64,000 nt of DNA from Plantibacter elymi (nom. nud.) (GTDB lineage: Bacteria > Actinomycetota > Actinomycetes > Actinomycetales > Microbacteriaceae), in assembly GCF_900177795.1 (NCBI RefSeq), contig NZ_FXWJ01000003.1:434001-498000 (forward strand), in the 5' to 3' direction. Position 1 is the stretch's first letter; every line of letters starts with the position of its first letter. The notes under the pieces were generated by a model. That model did no database searches and was not told where the DNA came from. It saw nothing but the letters and a program-made list of their open reading frames with translations. A program made the translations under genes and the position numbers. Shown piece after piece: positions 54,189 to 62,135 of the stretch.

Positions 54189-55263
54189 CCGACAAGCTCA
54201 GGGACCGAAACGGGAACCACCACGCCGAGCCAACCTCTCTGACCGGCGCTGCACTCGATACCCCGGCCACCCCGGTCCCTGAGCCTGTCGAAGGGCCCAC
54301 GAGGAACCGCCCCACCTGCCCTTCGACAAGCTCAGGGACCGAAACCGGGACCCAGCACACCCAGACACGCTCAGGGAACGACGCTGTATTCGACAACCCA
54401 GCCATCCCGGTCCCTGAGCCTGTCGAAGGGCCTACGAACAACCGTTGAACCCGCCCTTCGACAAGCTCAGGGACCGAGACGGAAACCACCCTGCCTCGGA
54501 CACGCCCAGCGAGCAACGCCCCACTCGACAACCCAGCCACCCGTTCCCCGAGCCTGTCGAAGGGCCCACGAGCGACCGCCCGCCCTTCGACAAGCTCAGG
54601 GACCGAGACGGAACACCATCGCGCATAGCCAACCTCAGCGACCGACGCCGACCTCGACAACCCGGCCACCCCGGTCCCTGAGCCTGTCGAAGGGCCCACG
54701 AGCAACCGCCCGCCCTTCGACAAGCTCAGGGACCGAAACGCGAACCACCCTGCCTCAGACACGCCCAGCGAGCAACGCCCCACTCGACAACCCAGCCACC
54801 CGTTCCCCGAGCCTGTCGAAGGGCCCACGAGCGACCGCCCGCCCTTCGACAAGCTCAGGGACCGACACGGAAACCACCCTGCCTCGAACACACTCAGCGA
54901 CCGACGCCGTCTTCGACAACCCGGCCACCCCGGTCCCTGAGCCTGTCGAAGGGCCCACGAACAGCCGTTGAACCTGCCCTTCGACAAGCTCAGGGACCGA
55001 GACGGAACACCATCGCGCCTAGCCAACCTCTGCGACCGACGCCGTCTTCGACAACCAGGCCATCCCGGTCCCTGAGCCTGTCGAAGGGCCCACGAGCGAC
55101 CGCCCGCCCTTCGACAAGCTCAGGGACCGAGACGCGAACCACCCTGCCTCGGACACGCTCAGCGGCCGACGCCGTCCTCGACAACCCGGCCACCCCGGTC
55201 CCTGAGCCTGTCGAAGGGCACACGAACAACCGCCACACCTGCCCTTCGACAAGCTCAGGGACC
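54189..55263. repeat. REP-like array: eight inverted-arm units, period about 130 bp
   Basis: Each unit is a right arm (core CCTGAGCCTGTCGAAGGGC), a loop of about 16-21 bases (CCCACGAGCGACCGCCC type) and a left arm (core CCCTTCGACAAGCTCAGGG). Right arms start at 54274, 54409, 54543, 54673, 54802, 54932, 55067 and 55197; left arms at 54318, 54453, 54582, 54712, 54841, 54976, 55106 and 55241; an extra left arm lies at 54189. Spacers between units (about 60-70 bp) are also repeated but vary. All pairs share one A-C mismatch. Bases 54158-55356 contain no gene. Confidence 0.95.
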
Positions 55264-55356
55264 GAGACGGGAACCACCATGCCTCGACGGCGGGAACGGG
55301 TCAGCGACCGAGCGCCCCCTCAACCGGTCGAAGGGCCGACGAGGCACCGTCCGTCC

Positions 55357-55377
55357 GCCGCAGGCTCAGCCTGCGGC
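55357..55377 (-). terminator. Palindrome spanning the mannitol dehydrogenase stop
   Basis: GCCGCAGGCT-C-AGCCTGCGGC is a perfect 21-bp palindrome that contains the TGA of the minus-strand dehydrogenase gene. It probably acts as its terminator and as the border to the repeat array. Confidence 0.6.
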
Positions 55378-56859
55378 GACGACCTCTTCCACCGCCACCC
55401 GCGCACCGACGGCAGCCAGCCGTGCGCGCGCCGCGATGAACGCCTCACGGAGCCGCGCATCCTGGCCGAGGTCGCCGAACACGACCTCCAGGTCGAGGAA
55501 CGCTCCGGGGCGCTCCGCCTCCTGCGCGACGGCCGCCTGCAACTCGGCCAACCGCCGGTCGACCGGCGCAAGCTCGCGCCCATCGTCACCGACACCCTCG
55601 ATGAACCGACTCCACGCCGCGAGCACGAGCGCCGAACGCGCGATCCCGCCCCTGGTCCGCAACTGCTCACGGACGACCGGGAGCAGGAACTTCGGGATGC
55701 GCTCCGAACCGTCGACGATCTGCCGCGCCAAGGTGTCCTTGATCGCCTCGCTGCCGAACCGGCGCATCAGCTCCGCACAGTACGCGTCGATGTCGATCCC
55801 CGGCACCGGCGCCAGCGTCGGCCTCGCCTCCTCGTGCATGTACCCGAGGAGGAACCGGGAGAACAGCTCGTCGCGACAGACGTCGTGCACGTACGTCTCC
55901 CCCGCCAGCAACCCGAGGTAGCTCATCGCCTGGTGGGAGGCGTTCAACAACCGGAGCTTCATCAGCTCGTAGGGCTCGACGTCCTCCACGAGCTGCACGC
56001 CCACCTGCTCGTACGGCGGACGGCCGTCCGAGAAGTCGTCCTCGAGCACCCACTGCTCGAACGATTCCGAGAGCACCGGCCAGCGGTCGTCGATCCCGAA
56101 CCGCTCGGAGACGAACGCACGCTGCTCGTCCGTCGTCGCCGGCGTGATGCGGTCCACCATCGAGTTCGGGAACCGCACCTCGGCACCGATCCAGGCGGCG
56201 AGCGCCGGGTCGATGCGCTCGGCGAAGTCGAGGATCGCCGTCCGGGCGACGTGCCCGTTGCCCTGGATGTTGTCGCAGGACATGACCGTGAAGGGGACCG
56301 CACCGGCGTCGCGTCGGGCACGGAGGGCCGCCGTGATGAACCCGAGCGGGCTCTGCGGCAGCGCCCCCGCCGGCAGACCGTCGAGGTCCGCGAGCGTCGC
56401 ACCGTCGCTCGGCTCGAACGCGCCGGTCGCGTCGTTCACCCCGTACCCGCCCTCGGTGATCGTGAGCGACACGATCCGCGTCGACGGGTCGCTCACCCGC
56501 GCGAGGACCGCTTCCGGGCCGTCGGGAGCGAACAGGTACTCGACGATCGACCCGACGACGCGCGCCTCGACCTCGCCGTCCGGACTCGTCGTCACGAGCG
56601 TGTAGAGCCTGTCCTGAGCGCCGAGCGCGTCCCGCATGGCGGCGTCACCGGCCAGTGTGCCGACGCCGACGAGCCCCCAGGACGCGTGTTCGTCGCCGGG
56701 GAGCCCGAGCACGCGGTCGACGAACATCGCTCCGTGCGCCCGATGGAAGGCGCCGACCCCGAAGTGGACGATGCCGGGTCGGATGGTCGAGCGATCGTAG
56801 GCGGGGACGGCCACCCGCTCGTCGAGAGCGGTGAGGGTGGCGTCGGAGAGCTGGGTCAT
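55366..56859 (-). CDS. Mannitol 2-dehydrogenase family (polyol-specific long-chain dehydrogenase)
   Basis: NAD-dependent oxidation of mannitol or a related polyol (arabinitol, fructuronate-type substrates in the family) to the ketose. The 497-residue protein has the N-terminal Rossmann domain (GIVHFGVGAFHRAHGAMFVD), VSLTITEGGYGVND, and the catalytic region SCDNIQGNG, FPNSMVDRITP and the Lys/Asn pair KLRLLNASHQAM. GAAGG precedes the ATG. It follows the P-loop kinase by 94 bp on the same strand, so ketose formation and phosphorylation are likely coupled. Confidence 0.93.
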   Translation of the reverse strand: MTQLSDATLTALDERVAVPAYDRSTIRPGIVHFGVGAFHRAHGAMFVDRVLGLPGDEHASWGLVGVGTLAGDAAMRDALGAQDRLYTLVTTSPDGEVEARVVGSIVEYLFAPDGPEAVLARVSDPSTRIVSLTITEGGYGVNDATGAFEPSDGATLADLDGLPAGALPQSPLGFITAALRARRDAGAVPFTVMSCDNIQGNGHVARTAILDFAERIDPALAAWIGAEVRFPNSMVDRITPATTDEQRAFVSERFGIDDRWPVLSESFEQWVLEDDFSDGRPPYEQVGVQLVEDVEPYELMKLRLLNASHQAMSYLGLLAGETYVHDVCRDELFSRFLLGYMHEEARPTLAPVPGIDIDAYCAELMRRFGSEAIKDTLARQIVDGSERIPKFLLPVVREQLRTRGGIARSALVLAAWSRFIEGVGDDGRELAPVDRRLAELQAAVAQEAERPGAFLDLEVVFGDLGQDARLREAFIAARARLAAVGARVAVEEVVAAG

Positions 56860-56953
56860 GTGGTGCCTTCTCGTCGGTGAGCGGGTTCCGGGTGGTGCAG
56901 GTCGAGGGTGGTGCGGTTGCTGGGTGCTGCGGGTCGAGAGCGGTGAGGGTGGG

Positions 56954-57670
56954 TCAGGCGCCGTGGGTGGACTCGGTCTCCACCGGCGTCGACGCGTCGA
57001 GCGTGACGATGCGGGTGGCGCGTTGCTTGGTCGCGTCGACGAGGCGGGCGTTCGGCTCGTCGACGCCGAGCACCCAGGCTTCGGCCTCGTCGCGCGGGTG
57101 GCCGTGACCGAGGCGTCGGGCGATGAGTCGGTCGCGGCGGACCTCGTCGTCCACGTCGACGTACCAGGACTCGTCGAGATGCGCGGCGACACCCTGCCAG
57201 CCGTGGTCGTCGAACAGGAGGTAGTTGCCCTCCGTGATCACGAGCGGCACCTCGGGGCGGACGAGGACGGCACTGCCGATCGACGCCTCGAGCGAGCGGT
57301 CGAACCGGGGTGCGTAGATCGATGTGCCCGGTGACTCGGCGGTGCGTCCGGCACGGGCGAGGCGGGAGAGCAGCGCGATGTAGCCATCGACGTCGAAGGT
57401 GTCGGGCGCGCCCTTGCGGTCGCGTCGCCCGAGGCGGACGAGCTCGGGGTTGTCGAGGTGGAAGCCGTCCATCCCGACGATGACGGCCTGGTCGCCGAGT
57501 GCTGCGGCCAGCGCATCGCTGACGGTCGACTTGCCCGCACCTGGCGCGCCGACGATCCCGAGTATCCGGCGGGACCCGGTGGACGCGAGCGAACGTGCGT
57601 GGTCGATGAGGCCGTCGAGGTCGACGAAGCCATCGAGGCCGGTCCCGGCGGTGGTCGTCGTGCCGCTCAT
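56954..57670 (-). CDS. P-loop nucleoside/sugar kinase (YggC/FrcK-like)
   Basis: A 238-residue kinase of the uridine-kinase/pantothenate-kinase-like group. Walker A is GIVGAPGAGKST (about residues 38-49); VGMDGFHLDNPEL provides the substrate-side Asp, followed by KGAPDTFDV, VITEGNYLLFD and the lid Arg residues RLGHGHPRDEAEAWV. YggC-type members occur with fructose or polyol genes and are thought to phosphorylate a sugar. The frame is open 30 codons further upstream, but ATG 57670 gives the family start. Its promoter is well formed (TTGACA and TACCGT in 57729-57757). Confidence 0.88.
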   Translation of the reverse strand: MSGTTTTAGTGLDGFVDLDGLIDHARSLASTGSRRILGIVGAPGAGKSTVSDALAAALGDQAVIVGMDGFHLDNPELVRLGRRDRKGAPDTFDVDGYIALLSRLARAGRTAESPGTSIYAPRFDRSLEASIGSAVLVRPEVPLVITEGNYLLFDDHGWQGVAAHLDESWYVDVDDEVRRDRLIARRLGHGHPRDEAEAWVLGVDEPNARLVDATKQRATRIVTLDASTPVETESTHGA

Positions 57671-57728
57671 CGTGATGCCTGACCTCTCCTCAGAGCCGAC
57701 CGGTCGTGGTCGCGCCGTCGCCCGACTC

Positions 57729-57836
57729 ACGGTAGGTCCAGGGGATGCAAGTGTCAACACCGAATGTCACCGGTGTCATGATCCGCTCGCGAAATCCATG
57801 TCACGGGTGACATGGCCGCTGTTCCGTGGTTATGAT
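57729..57836. promoter_or_regulatory. Divergent promoters with paired LacI operators
   Basis: Minus-strand promoter: -35 TTGACA (57752-57757), 17-bp spacer, -10 TACCGT (57729-57734). Plus-strand promoter: -10 TATGAT (57831-57836) with a TGACAT -35-like element (57808-57813) at 17 bp. Operators ATGTCACCGGTGTCAT (57764-57779) and ATGTCACGGGTGACAT (57798-57813) have centres 34 bp apart; the second covers the plus-strand -35. Same geometry as 34670-34719. Confidence 0.85.
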
Positions 57837-57891
57837 GCTCCCGACCCGGTGCACCGACGCACGGGCCTCATCACGTCGATCGGACCACCTC

Positions 57892-58620
57892 ATGACTGAC
57901 TTCAACGGCCGCACCATCCTCGTCACGGGAGCGAGCGGCGGCATCGGCGGCGCGACCGTCCGCCACCTCGTCGCAGCGGGCGCGCAGGTGATCGCCTCCG
58001 GTCGCAACGTCGAGCACCTCGACGCCATCGCCGCCGAGACGGGTGCCGAACCGCTGCCCTTCGACCTCACCTCGGAGGACAGCATCCGCGACGCGATCGA
58101 GGGACGCGACATCTGGGGCGTCGTGAACTCCGGCGGTTGGGGCGGCGAGATCGCTTCCCCACAGGAGACCGACATCGACGTGTTCGACAAGGTCATCAGC
58201 ATCAACGCACGTGGGTCGCTGCTCGTCACCAAGTACGCGTCCCGCGAGATGATCCGCCAGGAACGCGGCGGCGCGATCGTGAACGTCTCCAGCCAGGCGA
58301 GCCTCGTCGCCCTCTCCGGCCACATCTCCTACGGATCCTCGAAGGCTGCGCTCGACAACATCACGCGGGTCTCCGCCCTGGAACTCGGCAAGTACGGCAT
58401 CCGGGTCAACGCCGTCAACCCGACCGTCGTGATGACGCCGATGTCCGCCTGGTACTGGGGTCGGCCCGACATCGAAGGCCCCTTCCTCGAGGCGATGCCG
58501 CTCGGCAAGTGGGCCACCGAGGACGACATCGCCGGCCCGATCACCTTCCTGCTGAGCGACGCCGCCGGCATGATCTCAGGCGTCTCGCTGCCGATCGACG
58601 GCGGCTACACCGCGCGCTGA
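57892..58620 (+). CDS. SDR oxidoreductase of the L-xylulose reductase (DCXR) type
   Basis: A 242-residue short-chain dehydrogenase that closely resembles dicarbonyl/L-xylulose reductases, which interconvert pentuloses or hexuloses and polyols with NADP(H). Seen: FNGRTILVTGASGGIGGATV, NVSSQASL for the catalytic Ser, YGSSK for Tyr/Lys, and the DCXR-like IRVNAVNPTVVMTPM, MPLGKWA and FLLSDAAGMISG. Gly-Gly replaces the usual NNAG (VNSGGWGG). ATG 57892 is chosen over an in-frame upstream ATG before the -10 region. It is divergent from kinase/mannitol dehydrogenase and cotranscribed with repressor C. Confidence 0.9.
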   Translation: MTDFNGRTILVTGASGGIGGATVRHLVAAGAQVIASGRNVEHLDAIAAETGAEPLPFDLTSEDSIRDAIEGRDIWGVVNSGGWGGEIASPQETDIDVFDKVISINARGSLLVTKYASREMIRQERGGAIVNVSSQASLVALSGHISYGSSKAALDNITRVSALELGKYGIRVNAVNPTVVMTPMSAWYWGRPDIEGPFLEAMPLGKWATEDDIAGPITFLLSDAAGMISGVSLPIDGGYTAR

Positions 58621-58656
58621 CCCGATCCGGCAGGACCGAACGGGAGGGACCCGAGC

Positions 58657-59640
58657 ATGGCCACGATGCGCCAGATCGCCGCAGCCGCCGGTGTGAGCGC
58701 GAAGACGGTCTCGCGGGTCTTCAACGACGACCCGCACGTCCTCCCGGCGACCCGAGAACGGGTCGAGTCGATCATGCGGGAGCTCGACTACGTGCCGAAC
58801 TCCCTGGCGACGGCGTTCCGCTCGGGCCGCCCGTCGGTCATCGGGGTCGCCGTCCCCGACATCGTCGACCCGTTCTTCGCCGAGATCGCCCGTGCGGTGG
58901 AGCGGACGGCGCGCGATCACGACATGTCGACGCTCGTCACGAGCCTCGGCGACGACCCGGACCGCGAGCGCGCGGTCCTCGAGCCGATGCTCCGGCGTCA
59001 GCTAGCCGGAGTGGTGCTCGCGCCGATCGGCGACGACCAGAGCTCCCTGGCCGCGTGGGCGTCGCGGACGCCGTTCGTGTTCGTCGACCGCGCGCCGGGT
59101 GGCCTCGCCGCCGACGCGTTCACGCAGGACGACTTCGGTGGGGCGTTCGCGGCGACGACCCACCTCGTCGAGCATGGCCACCGCCGGATCGCCTTCGTCG
59201 GCGACCAGCTGGCCCTGCCGACGACCGCCGAGCGGCTGCGCGGGTACCGGGCGGCACTCGCCGAAGCCGGGCTGCCCGCCGACGAGGAACTCATCGCCCT
59301 CGGCGCGGCGACCCGCGAGGGGGCGGCGCGTGCGCTGGCGGCGGTCGGCTCTCAGGCGACGGCCCTCTTCTCGTCGAACGCCGTCTGCACGATGGCGTTG
59401 CTGCCCGCACTCGCCGAGCAACCGCTCCCACTGGTCGCGTTCGGAGACTTCCCCTTGGCCGAGCTCCTGCGGCCGTCGGTCTCCGTGATCACGCAGGACC
59501 CGGAGGCCCTCGGCCGACTCGCTGCGGAACGGATCATCGACCGCCTCGACCGCCCCGACGCGCGATACCGCCGGAGCACGGTCCTCCCGGTGCACCTCGT
59601 CGAGCGCGACTCATGCCGGGTATCGCCCGCGGTGCGCTGA
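58657..59640 (+). CDS. LacI-family repressor C
   Basis: A 327-residue LacI repressor. Helix-turn-helix MRQIAAAAGVSAKTVSRVFN, hinge YVPNSLATAFRSG, effector domain with GVVLAPIGDDQS, FVDRAPGG, GHRRIAFVGDQ and FGDFPLAELL. The recognition segment KTVSRVFNDDPHV is identical to that of repressor A at 31122-32111, and the two proteins look alike along their whole length, ending in paired Cys-Arg motifs. It lies 36 bp after the SDR gene. It probably controls the divergent promoters at 57729-57836 and may also act at 34670-34719. Confidence 0.93.
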   Translation: MATMRQIAAAAGVSAKTVSRVFNDDPHVLPATRERVESIMRELDYVPNSLATAFRSGRPSVIGVAVPDIVDPFFAEIARAVERTARDHDMSTLVTSLGDDPDRERAVLEPMLRRQLAGVVLAPIGDDQSSLAAWASRTPFVFVDRAPGGLAADAFTQDDFGGAFAATTHLVEHGHRRIAFVGDQLALPTTAERLRGYRAALAEAGLPADEELIALGAATREGAARALAAVGSQATALFSSNAVCTMALLPALAEQPLPLVAFGDFPLAELLRPSVSVITQDPEALGRLAAERIIDRLDRPDARYRRSTVLPVHLVERDSCRVSPAVR

Positions 59641-59717
59641 GTCGCCGGCTCCGAGCCGCCCCGGCCGAGCCGTCAAGTCCCCGGCCTAGCCGCCAAGTCC
59701 CCGGCCCCTGAACCATC

Positions 59718-59783
59718 TCGGTCCCTGAGCCTGTCGAAGGGCGCCACGCGAACGCCCCGAACACTCGACCGGCTCGGGAAACG
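59718..59783. repeat. Single REP-like unit
   Basis: A right arm (59718-59740, core CCTGAGCCTGTCGAAGGGC) is followed by a decayed left arm (CTCGACCGGCTCGGGAAACG, 59764-59783). It lies between the 3' ends of repressor C and the choloylglycine-hydrolase-like gene and may work as a bidirectional terminator. Confidence 0.85.
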
Positions 59784-59795
59784 AAACCGGCCGGC

Positions 59796-60737
59796 CTAGT
59801 AGCTCAACGTCGCCGGCGCGAGCTCCGCCGTCTGGTCGCCGACGCGGCTCGGGTCGCGCGGGTCGAGGCGACGGACCTCGCCGACGTCCGCGAGTTCGTC
59901 GAGCTCGATCCAGAAGATGTTCGGACTCCGTGTCGAGCCGAAGTAGTACACCCGGTTCGTGAGGTCCGCCCCGGCCCGCCACCACGTCGGGTACACGTCG
60001 CCCGTCGAATACGGCGCGCCATACGGCACCGACACGTTCGCGATGAGCTGGAACACACCAGCCACCGCCTCAACGGTGTCGGCCGGCTCCGGCAGGTAGT
60101 GGAGGAAGTAGGACGCGCGGACGAACCGGTCGACCGAGGTGATGTCCCCGGGAGGCGGGAGCTCGCCACCGAACGGGCGGTAGCGGTCGCGGTTGGCGAT
60201 CTGCTCGTCGAGGCTCGGCGAATTGGCCATGACGGTGAACTCGCGACCGTGGTGGACGACGAGCCGGCCGTCGATCGGCTCGATGATCGCGGAGTCACCC
60301 GAGGCGTCCTCGAGCGCGATGTGGATCCCCATCTGGAGGCCGCGGAACATCGGGGACGTGATGCGGACGGTGTCGATGTCGGCGATCGCTTCGGCGACCG
60401 ACCCATAGGTGTCGAGGAGGTACTGCACCCACAGCGCGTTCGAGACCGTCGGACGGCCGTCGGGCTCGGCGAACGTCACGTCCTCCGGGTCGAGGTAGAG
60501 CGCGTGCGCCCCGAGACCCGCCGTGTTCAGGCCGTCGACGGTCCCCATCCCCCACATGCTCGTGACGACACTGCCGTACCGGGAGGTCCACCGGTGTGAA
60601 GTGGCGTCGCCCGTGCCACCTCGGTCGGTACCGCTCGGGACGAACCACAGCTCGGGTTCGTCGCTCTCCGACCAGTCCATGCAGCGGCTGACCGTCTTGG
60701 CGACCGCGTTGTCGTTCCAGAAGATTCGAGTGCACAC
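59796..60737 (-). CDS. Choloylglycine hydrolase / penicillin V acylase family protein
   Basis: Ntn-hydrolase of 313 residues. After removal of Met the catalytic N-terminal Cys2 is exposed (MCTRIFW). Arg18 and Asp21 (SRCMDW) match the conserved active-site positions of bile-salt hydrolases and penicillin V acylases, and Asn172 (VMANSP) fits the oxyanion Asn. There is no signal peptide, so it is cytoplasmic. Substrates in environmental bacteria include N-acyl homoserine lactones and other amides; the natural one here is unknown. Its start region is free-standing and 39 bp from the next minus-strand gene. Confidence 0.9.
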   Translation of the reverse strand: MCTRIFWNDNAVAKTVSRCMDWSESDEPELWFVPSGTDRGGTGDATSHRWTSRYGSVVTSMWGMGTVDGLNTAGLGAHALYLDPEDVTFAEPDGRPTVSNALWVQYLLDTYGSVAEAIADIDTVRITSPMFRGLQMGIHIALEDASGDSAIIEPIDGRLVVHHGREFTVMANSPSLDEQIANRDRYRPFGGELPPPGDITSVDRFVRASYFLHYLPEPADTVEAVAGVFQLIANVSVPYGAPYSTGDVYPTWWRAGADLTNRVYYFGSTRSPNIFWIELDELADVGEVRRLDPRDPSRVGDQTAELAPATLSY

Positions 60738-60776
60738 GCGCTGAGCGTACTCCGAGCGCGGTGCTCGCCGGAGGGG

Positions 60777-61328
60777 CTATCGCCCACGCAGTGCCGCGGC
60801 CTCGCTGAGCCAGCGGCTGTAGCAGTCCCAGGGGTCGACGTCGCGGGCGACCGAGGCGATGTGGGCGAGCAGTCGAGGCGACCCCGTGAACCATTCGGAG
60901 CGTTCGAGGCGCTCGCGGGCGAACTGTTCGTGACGCGCACGCTCGACGTGCCGGTCGCCGCGTTCGAGGGCGAGCAGTTCGTCGTGCCAGATCGCGGCGA
61001 ACCGCTGGCGAGGGTTCGTCGTGGTGCCGATCTTGACGCGGTCGCCGTGACGGAGGTAGTAGACGACGTCGATCCGTGGCCGGGCGAGGTCGTCGTCGGG
61101 CACGTCCCCCTGCTGCCACTCGCACGCGGCGCACAACCAAGCGGACGGGTAGTGACGGCCGAGCCGCGAGCCACACATGATGCACGGCGACGGCAGGGCG
61201 TCGACCACACCCCAACGGCGCTCCGCCCAGTCGGCGGCGAGGGCCAGGTGATCCTCGCAGAGCGCGACGGGCGCGTCGACCGGTGTCGCGGCGTCACACC
61301 CGGGTTGTACGCATCGTCTGTGGGGCAT
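60777..61328 (-). CDS. T5orf172/MUG113-type GIY-YIG protein with zinc-binding N-terminus
   Basis: A 183-residue protein. The N-terminal half has Cys/His pairs that suggest two small zinc sites (CVQPGCD with CEDHL, then CIMCG with CAAC). The C-terminal half resembles the T5orf172/MUG113 branch of GIY-YIG nucleases: VYYLRHGDRVKIGTTTNPRQRF, with YYL/KIG in place of GIY/YIG, then an acidic helix (ERARHEQFARERLERSEWF). Nuclease activity is plausible but unproven. ATG 61328 has GGGAG just upstream. It begins 44 bp from the first palindrome of the array at 61372. Confidence 0.78.
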   Translation of the reverse strand: MPHRRCVQPGCDAATPVDAPVALCEDHLALAADWAERRWGVVDALPSPCIMCGSRLGRHYPSAWLCAACEWQQGDVPDDDLARPRIDVVYYLRHGDRVKIGTTTNPRQRFAAIWHDELLALERGDRHVERARHEQFARERLERSEWFTGSPRLLAHIASVARDVDPWDCYSRWLSEAAALRGR

Positions 61329-61371
61329 CTCCCGAGTGTCCCCCACCCCGCCGACACCGGCCTCCAACCCC

Positions 61372-61689
61372 GGTCCCTGAGCCTGTCGAAGGGCGCACGG
61401 CAAAACCCCGCCCCTTCGACAAGCTCAGGGACCGAACGATTGGCCTGGCAAGGACCGACCGGTTGGTCGAACAAACGGCCGACTCCGACCCCGGTCCCTG
61501 AGCTTGTCGAAGGGCACACGGCAAAACCTCGCCCTTCGACAAGCTCAGGGACCGATCGGTTGGGCTGGCAGGGACCGGCCGAGTGAGCAGACAGCGACCG
61601 GCCGTTCGGAAACGACCGACTCCGACCCGGTCCCTGAGCCTGTCGAAGGGCGCACGAACAGACCTCGCCCCTCGACAAGCTCAGGGACC
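61372..61689. repeat. REP-like array upstream of the GIY-YIG gene, three units
   Basis: Right arms at 61372, 61493 and 61629; left arms at 61411, 61531 and 61667, with loops of 15-16 bases. The 61493 arm reads GAGCTTGTCG and so lacks the mismatch of the family. Spacers share GGACCGATCGGTTGGGCTGG-type sequence. Bases 61329-61808 contain no other feature apart from the promoter of the GIY-YIG gene. Confidence 0.93.
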
Positions 61690-61808
61690 GATCGGGCGAA
61701 GCGGCAGGGTCGAGCGACGGTCCTCCACAACTCCCCCGTGATCCGAGAGCGTCCACCGTCGGACGTCAGCGCAGACCGACAGGATCGAGGTCCTGCGAGG
61801 CTTCCCGG

Positions 61809-62135
61809 ATGCCCCACGTCTACATCCTCAAATGCGCCGACGGATCCTTCTACACCGGCAGCACCATCGACCTCGCTCGACGAATCGCCGAGCACATGGA
61901 CGGCCTCGGAGCGACCTACACCCGCGAGCGGCTGCCCGTCACACTCGTCTGGTCGGCCGAGTACGACCGCGTGGACGACGCATTCTTCATCGAGAAACGT
62001 CTTCAGGGGTGGAGCCGGGCGAAGAAGCAGGCCGTGATCGACGGGCGGTTCGACGACCTCCCGCGTCTCAGCTGCTCGCGGATCACCGCCCGGCGCGATC
62101 CAGAACCCGGAACGGACCCGGTGGCCGGTCCCTGA
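61809..62135 (+). CDS. GIY-YIG endonuclease-superfamily protein (UPF0213/YhbQ-like)
   Basis: A 108-residue protein consisting almost only of a GIY-YIG domain: VYILKCADGSFYTGSTIDLARRIAEH provides the Y-I-L and Y-T-G strands and the catalytic Arg. VWSAEYDRVDDAFFIEKRLQGWSR contains the metal-binding Glu in FFIEK. YhbQ-type proteins are small structure-selective nucleases with poorly known roles. A GAGG site precedes the ATG. The stop codon TGA lies inside the first palindrome arm of the downstream array, so the C-terminal residues (VAGP) are encoded by the repeat. Repeat arrays flank it on both sides. Confidence 0.88.
   Translation: MPHVYILKCADGSFYTGSTIDLARRIAEHMDGLGATYTRERLPVTLVWSAEYDRVDDAFFIEKRLQGWSRAKKQAVIDGRFDDLPRLSCSRITARRDPEPGTDPVAGP

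Noticed and set aside
54154-55026. Minus-strand repetitive protein of 290 residues (SLSLSKG and STGSGTG repeats)
   Set aside because: Purely the conceptual translation of the REP-like array; no start signal, and all frames stay open only because of the repeat period.
54189-55263. CRISPR array
   Set aside because: Repeats are regular, but units are inverted-arm palindromes with a 130-bp period and repeated spacers; no cas genes are present.
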